Below are positions 1-6,973 of a stretch of DNA of 11,716 bases, one piece after another. Source of the DNA: DTU018 sp964618175. Its GTDB lineage: Bacteria; Bacillota; Syntrophomonadia; Syntrophomonadales; Syntrophomonadaceae. The stretch is from assembly GCA_964618175.1 (NCBI GenBank), contig CAZTZX010000061.1, forward strand, positions 1 through 11,716, given 5' to 3'. The notes under the pieces were generated by a model. That model had not been told where the DNA came from. It ran no database searches and was given only the letters and a program-made list of their open reading frames with translations. Numbering within the stretch: position 1 is the first letter of the stretch; every line of letters begins with the position of its first letter. The position numbers and the translations under genes were made by a program.

Positions 1-50
1 GTCCCAATGTTTAAATGAGGTTTGGTCCTCTCGTATTTTGCCTTTGCCAT
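1..50 (-). CDS. tuf: Elongation factor Tu, N-terminal fragment (cut by window edge)
   Basis: The minus strand from the ATG at 48-50 reads MAKAKYERTKPHLNIG before the window ends, which matches the conserved start of bacterial EF-Tu (M-x-K-x-K-[FY]-E-R-T-K-P-H-[VL]-N-[IV]-G). EF-Tu is the GTPase that carries aminoacyl-tRNA to the ribosomal A site in the cytoplasm. Only 16 complete codons are visible; the GHVDHGKT P-loop would follow just outside. An AAAGGTGA Shine-Dalgarno-like sequence lies about six bases before the ATG. It follows fusA by 35 bases on the same strand, the classical rpsL-rpsG-fusA-tuf order, so it is very probably co-transcribed with fusA. The call rests on the N-terminal match plus this order. 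Whether the rest of the gene is intact cannot be seen. Confidence 0.93.
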   Translation of the reverse strand, partial: MAKAKYERTKPHLNIG

Positions 51-85
51 CTGTTCTCACCTTTCCTTTCCAATTCGCCTTGAGA

Positions 86-2161
86 TTAAACTGGCAGGCC
101 GTATCGCCTGGCTACAATTTCCTTACTCTTCGATTCCGGTACTTCGGCAAAGTTTTTCAGATGCATTGAAAAACTTGCTCTTCCCTGACTGGCTGATCGT
201 AAACTGGTGGCATAGCCAAAGGTTTCAGCCAGAGGTACGGTACCTTTAATTATTTTACTTTCCCGGTTATCTTCCAGGGCTAAAACTCGACCTCGCCTGG
301 AATTTAAGTCAGCTATGACGTCTCCCACATATTCTTCCGGCGATAGAATTTCAATATCCATGATGGGCTCCAGCAACGCAGAATTACCTTTATCCAGCAA
401 GTCTTTCACTGCCATACTGGCCGCTACCTTGAAAGCCACTTCGGAGGAATCGACCTCATGATAAGATCCTCCCACCAGACTAAATTCGATATCATCTACC
501 TGATATCCGGCTAGTATCCCAGCCTGTAAGGCTTCCATCACGCCTATTTCTACCGCTGAAACGAACTCTTTGGGTATGACATCACCACTCAATCTATTAA
601 TAAATCGTTTGCCCTGCCCCTCATTCAATGGAATCGCTTCCAGAATGACGTGGGCATATTGACCTCGGCCTCCACTTTGCTTTTCAAAGCGGGATTCAGT
701 GCCAGCTTTGTGCCGAACGGTTTCTTTGTAAGAAACTTGAGGTCGCCCCACATTGGCATTTACATTGAACTCCCGCACCAAACGATCAATTATGATCTCT
801 AAGTGGAGCTCTCCCATACCCGAAATAATGATCTGCCCGGATTCCTCATCTATTCGGATACGGAAAGTAGGATCTTCTTCTGATAATCTTTTCAGACTGT
901 CACCTATGCGATCCTGGTCCGCTTTGGTCTTGGGCTCGATGGCCACATCAACTACCGGGTCTGGGAACTTCATACTTTCCAAAATAATGGGCTGCTCTTC
1001 GCTACACAGAGTATCTCCGGTCACAGTCTCCTTAAGGCCTACCCCGGCTACGATATCACCGGCAAAAACTTCATCAATCTCTTCTCGGTGGTTAGCGTGC
1101 ATTTTCAGTATTTTAGTTATACGTTCTTTACGTCCCCTGCGACTGTTGTAAACCGGAGCACCCGTTTTAAGAGATCCTGAGTACACTCGAAAATATGTTA
1201 ATTTTCCTACATATGGATCGGTGGCAACCTTAAAGGCCAAGGCGCTTAATGGTTCATCAGCACTGGCGCGGCAAGTCTTCTCAGCTCCTGTGATAGGATC
1301 AGTCCCTTGCACTGCTGCTACATCCAGCGGAGAGGGCAGATACTTGATCACTGCATCTAGGAGCATCTGTATACCCTTGTTCTTGAAGGAAGACCCACAC
1401 AACACGGGTACGATCATGTTCTTTAGGGAAAGTTCCCGCAGGGATCTATAAAGCTCTTGGGCGCTAATACGCCCACCCTCCAGGTATAACTCCAGAATTC
1501 GGTCATCGTAAACTGACAACAGATCCAGTATATTGGCCCGGTACTGCTCAGCCAAGCTGGCTTCCTCAGCAGTGAGTTCACGCTCGATGAAGGTTTCTCC
1601 CATTTCATCTTCATAAACATAGGCCTTTAATTCTACCAGATCAATAACACCAGCAAAGCTATCTTCTGCACCAATAGGAAGCTGCACCGGCAGGGCTGGA
1701 CAGCCCAGTACATCCTTGATCATATTAACCACACGCAGAAAATCTGCACCGATGCGATCCATTTTATTAATATAGGCTATCCGGGGAATATGGTATCGGT
1801 CGGCCTGTCGCCAGACTGTTTCCGATTGTGGTTGTACCCCCGCCACCGCACAAAATATGCCGATAGCTCCATCAAGTATGCGCAATGCCCGTTCTACCTC
1901 AACTGTAAAGTCCACATGCCCGGGCGTATCGATAATGTTTATTACAAAATCTTTCCACAGGCAGGTAGTAGCCGCTGAGGTAATAGTTATACCCCGCTCC
2001 TGCTCTTGGCTCATCCAGTCCATCGTAGCGGTACCTTTGTCTACTTCGCCAATGCGATGGACTTTACCGGTATAATACAAAAATCTCTCGGTAGTAGTGG
2101 TTTTGCCGGCATCTATATGAGCCATAATGCCAATGTTTCTGATTCGGGATAATTCAGTCAT
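86..2161 (-). CDS. fusA: Translation elongation factor G (EF-G)
   Basis: This 691-residue protein is a full-length translocation GTPase, close to the usual ~692 residues of Firmicute EF-G. It drives movement of tRNA and mRNA after peptide bond formation and, with RRF, helps recycle ribosomes. Visible motifs: P-loop AHIDAGKT (14-21), switch I RGITI (56-60), DTPGH (78-82, with the catalytic-type His82) and NKMD (132-135). Domain II follows around 290-400, domain III around 405-480, domain IV around 481-605 with GGRGQYAHV (497-505) and the SYHEVDSSE stretch (566-574), and domain V to the C-terminus. The ATG start is preceded by AAAGGAAG about ten bases upstream and fits the usual N-terminus (SRIRNIGIMAHIDAGKTT). 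It lies 24 bases after rpsG and 35 before tuf, inside the str operon. It looks intact and like a conventional housekeeping EF-G rather than an EF-G2 or a tetracycline ribosomal protection paralogue. Confidence 0.98.
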   Translation of the reverse strand: MTELSRIRNIGIMAHIDAGKTTTTERFLYYTGKVHRIGEVDKGTATMDWMSQEQERGITITSAATTCLWKDFVINIIDTPGHVDFTVEVERALRILDGAIGIFCAVAGVQPQSETVWRQADRYHIPRIAYINKMDRIGADFLRVVNMIKDVLGCPALPVQLPIGAEDSFAGVIDLVELKAYVYEDEMGETFIERELTAEEASLAEQYRANILDLLSVYDDRILELYLEGGRISAQELYRSLRELSLKNMIVPVLCGSSFKNKGIQMLLDAVIKYLPSPLDVAAVQGTDPITGAEKTCRASADEPLSALAFKVATDPYVGKLTYFRVYSGSLKTGAPVYNSRRGRKERITKILKMHANHREEIDEVFAGDIVAGVGLKETVTGDTLCSEEQPIILESMKFPDPVVDVAIEPKTKADQDRIGDSLKRLSEEDPTFRIRIDEESGQIIISGMGELHLEIIIDRLVREFNVNANVGRPQVSYKETVRHKAGTESRFEKQSGGRGQYAHVILEAIPLNEGQGKRFINRLSGDVIPKEFVSAVEIGVMEALQAGILAGYQVDDIEFSLVGGSYHEVDSSEVAFKVAASMAVKDLLDKGNSALLEPIMDIEILSPEEYVGDVIADLNSRRGRVLALEDNRESKIIKGTVPLAETFGYATSLRSASQGRASFSMHLKNFAEVPESKSKEIVARRYGLPV

Positions 2162-2185
2162 TGCGTTATTACTTCCTTTGACCGC

Positions 2186-2656
2186 CTACCAACGATAATG
2201 AGCAAACGCCCTATTGGCCTCGGCCATCTTATGGGTGTCTTCCTTCCTCTTAAAGGAGGCCCCAGTGCTATTGTAAGCATCCATTAATTCGCCAGCTAAG
2301 CGTTGAGCCATGGTTTTTTCGCCGCGTTTCCGGGCAAAAGCTACCAACCAACGCACCGCCAAAGTTTGACGTCGTTCAGGACGTACTTCAACCGGCACCT
2401 GATAGTTAGCACCGCCAACCCGCCGGGCGCGAACCTCTACCAATGGGGTAATGTTTTTCATAGCTAGTTCAAACACTTCCATTGGATCTTTGTCCATCTT
2501 CTGTTCGATAATCTCAAATGCCCCATAACAGATATGTTCTGCTATACTTTTCTTACCGTCCCACATGATCTGATTAACCAGTTTAGTGAAAACCTGGCTG
2601 TTGTAGATGGGATCCGGCAGTACATCTCTTTTGGGTACAGGCCCTTTTCTAGGCAT
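2186..2656 (-). CDS. rpsG: 30S ribosomal protein S7
   Basis: A 156-residue protein of standard bacterial S7 length beginning MPRKGPVPKRDVLPDPIYNS. S7 is a primary binder of the 3' major domain of 16S rRNA, nucleates assembly of the 30S head and lines the E-site mRNA exit. Conserved parts include KLVNQIMWDGKKS (25-37), the central GGANYQVPVEV segment, WLVAFARKRGEKTMAQRLAGE, and the C-terminal KMAEANRAFAHYRW. The ATG is preceded by GGGAGG six bases upstream; an overlapping AGGAGG is formed with the rpsL stop codon. Only 14 bases separate it from rpsL, so the two are almost certainly translated from one mRNA. That spacer is too short to hold an S7-binding structure like the one in the E. coli rpsL-rpsG spacer, so that form of feedback is not expected here (inference). 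Confidence 0.98.
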   Translation of the reverse strand: MPRKGPVPKRDVLPDPIYNSQVFTKLVNQIMWDGKKSIAEHICYGAFEIIEQKMDKDPMEVFELAMKNITPLVEVRARRVGGANYQVPVEVRPERRQTLAVRWLVAFARKRGEKTMAQRLAGELMDAYNSTGASFKRKEDTHKMAEANRAFAHYRW

Positions 2657-2670
2657 GAGTTGCCTCCCTC

Positions 2671-3048
2671 CTACTTCTTCTTGGGTCGTTTGGCTCCATA
2701 CTTCGACCGACTCTGGTTGCGATTTTGAACTCCTGCTGCATCCAGAGTGCCGCGGATAATATGGTAGCGAACGCCCGGTAAATCTTTAACACGACCTCCC
2801 CGGATTAGAACCACGGAGTGCTCCTGTAGATTATGACCTATTCCTGGAATATAGGCCGTAACTTCAATCCCGTTGACCAGTCTAACACGAGCAATCTTAC
2901 GTAATGCCGAGTTCGGCTTTTTCGGGGTAGTGGTGTAAACACGTGTACACACACCGCGCTTCTGCGGACTATTCTTCAGAGCAGGAGCGTCGGATTTCTT
3001 TTCCATCTTTTCGCGCCCTTTACGGACTAATTGGTTGATAGTTGGCAT
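2671..3048 (-). CDS. rpsL: 30S ribosomal protein S12
   Basis: A 125-residue S12, the 30S protein at the decoding centre that monitors codon-anticodon pairing. It begins MPTINQLVRKGREK. It contains CTRVYTTTPKKPNSALRK (34-51) and GGRVKDLPGVRYHIIRG (84-100), the two loops that reach the A site. Lysines 43 and 88 (42 and 87 in the usual Met-less numbering), where substitutions are known to give streptomycin resistance or dependence, are the wild-type residues. Asp89, the site of beta-methylthiolation by RimO in E. coli, is present. The ATG is preceded by a very strong AAGGAGGTG about six bases upstream. It starts 21 bases after the L7Ae-like gene and its stop codon overlaps the Shine-Dalgarno region of rpsG, consistent with one operon. 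The basic tail ARSKYGAKRPKKK-type ending (here SRSKYGAKRPKKK) is typical of the family. Confidence 0.98.
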   Translation of the reverse strand: MPTINQLVRKGREKMEKKSDAPALKNSPQKRGVCTRVYTTTPKKPNSALRKIARVRLVNGIEVTAYIPGIGHNLQEHSVVLIRGGRVKDLPGVRYHIIRGTLDAAGVQNRNQSRSKYGAKRPKKK

Positions 3049-3069
3049 TTAGTGCACCTCCTTCCCCGG

Positions 3070-3321
3070 TTAATGACTATGAACCAGTGCCACGGCAGCT
3101 GCCCCCACTTCTATTTCGCAGGCTTTGCCCAAACTTTCCATCGTGTCCACCATGATCACCTTGATATTCTTCTGGCCGCACAATTCACGAATTGGGTCAA
3201 TTATGTGGGGTTCAGCATCATGAGCCAGATAGACTATGTCAACCTGTCCTTTAGCTATGGCTTTGGTAACCTGTTTGGTACCAATTACTCTGGCGTGGTC
3301 ACGGATTTCCCTGAGTGGCAC
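3070..3321 (-). CDS. rplGB: L7Ae-family ribosomal/K-turn-binding protein (YbxF-like)
   Basis: An 83-residue single-domain protein of the L7Ae/L30e/S12e/Gadd45 family. Diagnostic segments are IGTKQVTKAIAKGQV (13-27), VDIVYLAHDAEPHII (27-41) and the C-terminal MESLGKACEIEVGAAAVALV, closely resembling Bacillus subtilis YbxF, which is known to bind kink-turn RNA. It probably contacts a K-turn in ribosomal RNA or an mRNA; the exact target cannot be read here. The start is GTG, chosen because AAGGAGGG lies about seven bases upstream and the family N-terminus aligns there. The gene sits between rpoC and rpsL, the position it has in Bacillus, and opens the str operon: a good promoter lies just upstream and rpsL begins 21 bases downstream. 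It is one of two L7Ae paralogues usual in Firmicutes; the other (ylxQ) is normally near nusA. The symbol follows B. subtilis usage. Confidence 0.93.
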   Translation of the reverse strand: MPLREIRDHARVIGTKQVTKAIAKGQVDIVYLAHDAEPHIIDPIRELCGQKNIKVIMVDTMESLGKACEIEVGAAAVALVHSH

Positions 3322-3326
3322 TGCAC

Positions 3327-3340
3327 ACCCTCCTTAGGGT
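3327..3340 (-). promoter_or_regulatory. Small hairpin enclosing the Shine-Dalgarno of the L7Ae-like gene
   Basis: On the minus strand ACCCT-AAGG-AGGGT forms a 5-bp stem (three G-C pairs) with a 4-base loop. The Shine-Dalgarno AAGGAGGG lies partly in the loop and partly in the 3' arm. Such a stem could lower translation of the GTG-started gene, or be opened or stabilised by a binding protein. It is short enough to arise by chance, because purine-rich SD sequences readily find a pyrimidine partner. Confidence 0.4.
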
Positions 3341-3386
3341 CCGTAAACTTCAATTTAGCGTCCCCTTATTTTCCACGCACTTAAAC

Positions 3387-3415
3387 ATTTTAGCACCTGG
3401 CATAACCCTCGTCAA
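3387..3415 (-). promoter_or_regulatory. Sigma-A-type promoter for the L7Ae-rpsL-rpsG-fusA-tuf operon
   Basis: On the minus strand TTGACG (3410-3415) is followed after exactly 17 bases by TAAAAT (3387-3392), five of six matches to each consensus hexamer. The -10 box is preceded by TGC, an extended -10 element. The predicted start is near 3380, giving a leader of about 58 bases before the GTG of the L7Ae-like gene. It lies within the 103-base gap after the rpoC stop, where no terminator is visible, so the str genes could be served both by this promoter and by readthrough from rpoBC. Confidence 0.8.
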
Positions 3416-3424
3416 ACCTTTTGT

Positions 3425-6400
3425 TTATTCTACAGCAGGTTCCTGAGGAATTTCTTCAGTTTCATGGAATCCAATGTTCCTATATATTGGGTATCCGGTA
3501 CCAGCAGGAATCAATTTCCCGATGATAACATTTTCCTTCAACCCGATCAGATGATCTACTTTTCCCTTGATGGCTGCCTCGGTCAGTACCTTGGTAGTTT
3601 CCTGGAAAGAGGCGGCTGACAAGAAGGAGTCGGTGTTGAGTGAAGCCTTGGTAATTCCCAGCAACATGGGGGAACAAACCGCTGGTTTCTCTTCGCGGAC
3701 GATGACCGCCCGGTTCTCTTCTTCAAAAAAGGATACATCTATGAAGGCACCCGGCAGCATGGAGGTATTCCCGGGGTCTTCTATTTTGACCTTCTTCAGC
3801 ATTTGTCTGATCATAATCTCAATATGCTTATCACTGATATCCACACCCTGGGAGCGGTACACCTTTTGGACTTCCTGCAGCAAGTAACGCTGAACCTCCT
3901 GCAGTCCTTTGGTTTTTAAGATATCATGAGGATTCAAAGGCCCTTCTGTTAAGGCATCACCGATCTCCACAAAATCATTTTCCTGTACTTTGAGACGAGA
4001 CCCGTAATGAACCGGATAGGCACCTAATACTACGCCTTCTTTGCTGAGAACCTCGATCTCACGGCGGCCCTTATTTTCGCCAAAGCGGACATTCCCTGAT
4101 GCTTCTGCCACCACAGCCTGCCCTTTTGGTTTACGAACCTCAAACAGTTCTTCAACGCGAGGCAAACCACGGGTTATGTCATCACCAGCGACACCCCCGG
4201 TGTGGAAAGTACGCATTGTCAACTGAGTACCTGGTTCACCTATTGACTGAGCTGCCAGAGTTCCAACTGCTTCACCAATTTCTACATTATATCCGGTGGC
4301 CAGATTGCGTCCATAGCATTTACGGCAGACTCCATGTTTGGTTTTACAGGTCAAAACGGTGCGTATTTTTACTTTTTCGATGCCGGCCCGTTCAACAATA
4401 TAACCGATATCGTCATCGATCATTTGATTTTCCTCTACCAATACCTCACCGGTTTGCGGGTCTACTATGGTATCCAGAGATACTCGCCCTATTATACGCT
4501 GATGTAAGGGCTCTATGAGCTGGGATCCTTCCATAATCCTTTCGACCCAGATACCCTCCACTGATTCGCAGTCCTCCTCGCGGACGATAACATCCTGGGA
4601 CACATCCACCAAGCGGCGAGTCAAATAACCGGAGTCGGCTGTACGCAAAGCAGTATCGGCCAAGCCTTTACGAGCTCCATGGGTTGATATAAAGTACTCT
4701 AGAACGGTGAGCCCTTCCCGGAAATTAGCCTTGATGGGCAGGTCGATGATTTTACCGGATGGGTCAGCCATCAAACCACGCATACCCGCTAATTGTCTGA
4801 TTTGCTGGAAGTTACCGCGGGCACCGGAAGTGGCCATCATATATACCGGGTTTTCTTCATTTAATGATTCTTTCAGGGCATCGGTAACATCATCGGTAGC
4901 TTGATTCCAAATCTCAACTACCTGAGCATGTCGTTCTTCATCCGTGATCAGCCCCACCTGGAAGTCCTGTTCGATACTATCTACCGCTTGATCAGCTTCA
5001 CTTAAGATGTGTTGCTTGGCTTCCGGAGTTTCAAAATCGGTCACACCAACGGTTACGCCCGCCTGGGTACTAAACTTATATCCCAGTCTTTTCATGCCAT
5101 CCAGCATAATTGCAGTTTTGGCGTTGCCTTCCAATCGGTAGCATTCGTAAACGATGTTGCCTAACTTCTTTTTATCTATCACTTCGTTGTAGAAACCCAG
5201 ATGATCCGGAATAATTTCGTTGAAGATAACTCGGCCAACTGATGTCTCTACTAGCTGTAGCGAATTTTCCTCACTATCAGTCTGAGGTAGTCGCATACGG
5301 ACCCTAATTTTGTTGTGGAGTTTAATATGACCAAGTTCATAGGCCATCTGGGCTTCTTCCGGACTGGAAAAGGCTTTGACATTTTCTCGGGCCCATTCTT
5401 CATCATTAATAAAGGTTAAATAGTAGATCCCGATAACCATGTCCTGGGTAGGTGTTACCACCGGTTTTCCATCTTTGGGATTAAGTATATTGTTGCTGGC
5501 TAGCATCAATAATCGGGCTTCGGTTTGAGCTTCAGCCGATAAGGGAACATGAACCGCCATCTGGTCGCCGTCAAAATCGGCATTATAGGCAGTACAAACC
5601 AAAGGATGAAGCTGCAGGGCACGGCCTTCTACCAGTACCGGCTCAAAGGCTTGAATGCCCAAGCGGTGCAGGGTAGGAGCTCTATTCAACAGAACCGGAT
5701 GTTCTTTGATGACATCCTCAAGAATATCCCAGACTTCTTCCCGGCCGCGTTCTACCATTTTCTTAGCACTCTTTATATTGGAGGCAATACTGCGGTCAAC
5801 CAATTTCTTCATTACAAAAGGTTTGAACAGTTCTAAGGCCATTTCTTTGGGAAGGCCACACTGATGCATTTTAAGATTAGGTCCTACCACGATAACCGAT
5901 CGCCCGGAATAGTCTACGCGTTTTCCTAACAAATTCTGGCGGAATCTCCCCTGTTTGCCTTTCAGCATATCACTGAGTGATTTTAAGGGGCGATTACCGG
6001 GGCCAGTAACCGGGCGTCCGCGCCGTCCATTGTCAACTAAGGCATCAACGGCTTCCTGAAGCATACGCTTTTCATTGCGGACAATAATATCGGGAGCCCC
6101 CAGATCCAGCAATCTTTTGAGTCGATTATTACGGTTGATCACCCGGCGATACAAATCATTTAGATCGGAAGTTGCAAAACGTCCTCCATCCAGCTGTACC
6201 ATAGGGCGCAGTTCGGGGGGAATCACCGGCAACACGTCCAGAATCATCCACTGGGGATCATTACCAGACAAGCGGAAGGCCTCGGTCACTTCCAGACGCT
6301 TAATAGCTCGGCTTTTACGCTGTCCGGTAGTGGTAGCTACTTCTTCCTTTAACTCCACTGACATGCTTTCCAGATCGATTTCGTTCAAAAGGGACTTCAC

Positions 6401-6922
6401 GGCTTCGGCTCCAATGCCAGCTTCAAAACTATCACCATAGCGTTCCCGGTTTTCCCGGTATTCCCTTTCGTTGAGCAGTTGCTTTTTCAACAGCGGCGTA
6501 TCACCGGAATCGATTACTATATAATTAACAAAGTAAATTACTTTTTCTAATACCTTAGGAGACATATCCAACAGCAGTCCCATGCGGCTGGGAATTCCCT
6601 TCAGGTACCAAATATGGCATACGGAAGCAGCCAACTCGATATGTCCCATTCTTTCCCGCCGTACTTTGGAGGTAGTAACTTCTACTCCACAGCGGTCACA
6701 AACGATACCACGATGGCGAACCCTTTTGTATTTTCCGCAGTGACATTCCCAGTCTTTAACCGGACCGAAAATCTTCTCGCAGAACAGCCCTTCTTTTTCA
6801 GGACGCAAGGTTCTATAGTTTATGGTCTCGGGTTTTTTGACCTCGCCACTGCTCCAGGAGCGAATTTGCTCCGGAGAAGCCAGGGATATTTTGATCCGAT
6901 CGAAATTATTCACGTCTAACAA
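3425..6922 (-). CDS. rpoC: DNA-directed RNA polymerase subunit beta'
   Basis: A 1165-residue beta' subunit, slightly shorter than the ~1199 of B. subtilis. It forms one jaw of the polymerase clamp and carries the catalytic magnesium. In order: zinc ribbon 1 with C60, C62, C75 and C78; the LPVIPPELRPMVQLDGGRFA region (231-250); KQGRFRQNLLGKRVDYSGRSVI (323-344); the active-site NADFDGD (447-453) with the three metal-binding aspartates; the bridge-helix region (about 730-772); the second zinc site C785, C859, C866, C869; and the trigger-loop segment around GEPGTQLTMRTFHTGG (895-910). It has no large insertion of the E. coli SI3 type. The start is TTG, supported by GGAAGGGAG ending eight bases upstream and by identity of the resulting MLDVNNF to B. 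subtilis RpoC. It follows rpoB by 51 bases with no promoter or terminator I can see, so the two are one transcription unit. Confidence 0.98.
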   Translation of the reverse strand: MLDVNNFDRIKISLASPEQIRSWSSGEVKKPETINYRTLRPEKEGLFCEKIFGPVKDWECHCGKYKRVRHRGIVCDRCGVEVTTSKVRRERMGHIELAASVCHIWYLKGIPSRMGLLLDMSPKVLEKVIYFVNYIVIDSGDTPLLKKQLLNEREYRENRERYGDSFEAGIGAEAVKSLLNEIDLESMSVELKEEVATTTGQRKSRAIKRLEVTEAFRLSGNDPQWMILDVLPVIPPELRPMVQLDGGRFATSDLNDLYRRVINRNNRLKRLLDLGAPDIIVRNEKRMLQEAVDALVDNGRRGRPVTGPGNRPLKSLSDMLKGKQGRFRQNLLGKRVDYSGRSVIVVGPNLKMHQCGLPKEMALELFKPFVMKKLVDRSIASNIKSAKKMVERGREEVWDILEDVIKEHPVLLNRAPTLHRLGIQAFEPVLVEGRALQLHPLVCTAYNADFDGDQMAVHVPLSAEAQTEARLLMLASNNILNPKDGKPVVTPTQDMVIGIYYLTFINDEEWARENVKAFSSPEEAQMAYELGHIKLHNKIRVRMRLPQTDSEENSLQLVETSVGRVIFNEIIPDHLGFYNEVIDKKKLGNIVYECYRLEGNAKTAIMLDGMKRLGYKFSTQAGVTVGVTDFETPEAKQHILSEADQAVDSIEQDFQVGLITDEERHAQVVEIWNQATDDVTDALKESLNEENPVYMMATSGARGNFQQIRQLAGMRGLMADPSGKIIDLPIKANFREGLTVLEYFISTHGARKGLADTALRTADSGYLTRRLVDVSQDVIVREEDCESVEGIWVERIMEGSQLIEPLHQRIIGRVSLDTIVDPQTGEVLVEENQMIDDDIGYIVERAGIEKVKIRTVLTCKTKHGVCRKCYGRNLATGYNVEIGEAVGTLAAQSIGEPGTQLTMRTFHTGGVAGDDITRGLPRVEELFEVRKPKGQAVVAEASGNVRFGENKGRREIEVLSKEGVVLGAYPVHYGSRLKVQENDFVEIGDALTEGPLNPHDILKTKGLQEVQRYLLQEVQKVYRSQGVDISDKHIEIMIRQMLKKVKIEDPGNTSMLPGAFIDVSFFEEENRAVIVREEKPAVCSPMLLGITKASLNTDSFLSAASFQETTKVLTEAAIKGKVDHLIGLKENVIIGKLIPAGTGYPIYRNIGFHETEEIPQEPAVE

Positions 6923-6930
6923 GTCAGTCT

Positions 6931-6939
6931 CTCCCTTCC
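6931..6939 (-). promoter_or_regulatory. rpoC: Ribosome binding site deciding the TTG start of rpoC
   Basis: GGAAGGGAG on the minus strand ends eight bases before the TTG at 6920-6922. No ATG or GTG that would keep the conserved N-terminus occurs nearby: the next in-frame GTG is codon 4 and would remove the family-conserved first residues. This spacing and the protein match together fix the non-ATG start. Confidence 0.8.
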
Positions 6940-6973
6940 AAACGGATGGTCTCTAGTGCTTGCCGACTCACCC

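Noticed and set aside
86..2161. Tetracycline-resistance ribosomal protection protein instead of EF-G
   Set aside because: Length, motifs, and the position between rpsG and tuf all fit the housekeeping EF-G.
3340..3386. Possible kink-turn in the leader of the L7Ae-like gene
   Set aside because: A TTA-AGT-GCGT...ACGC-TAA arrangement gives two short stems with a 3-base bulge, but the tandem G-A/A-G pairs that define a K-turn are missing.
4099..4518. Open frame of 139 codons on the plus strand inside rpoC
   Set aside because: It lies wholly antisense to the conserved beta' C-terminal half, shows no recognisable protein features, and is explained by codon bias of the real gene. The same holds for plus-strand frames at 753-1151, 6075-6440, 6614-6919 and 7935-8303.
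6923..6973. Promoter or terminator in the rpoB-rpoC gap
   Set aside because: I see no -35/-10 pair and no stem followed by a T-run; only the rpoC Shine-Dalgarno sequence is supported.
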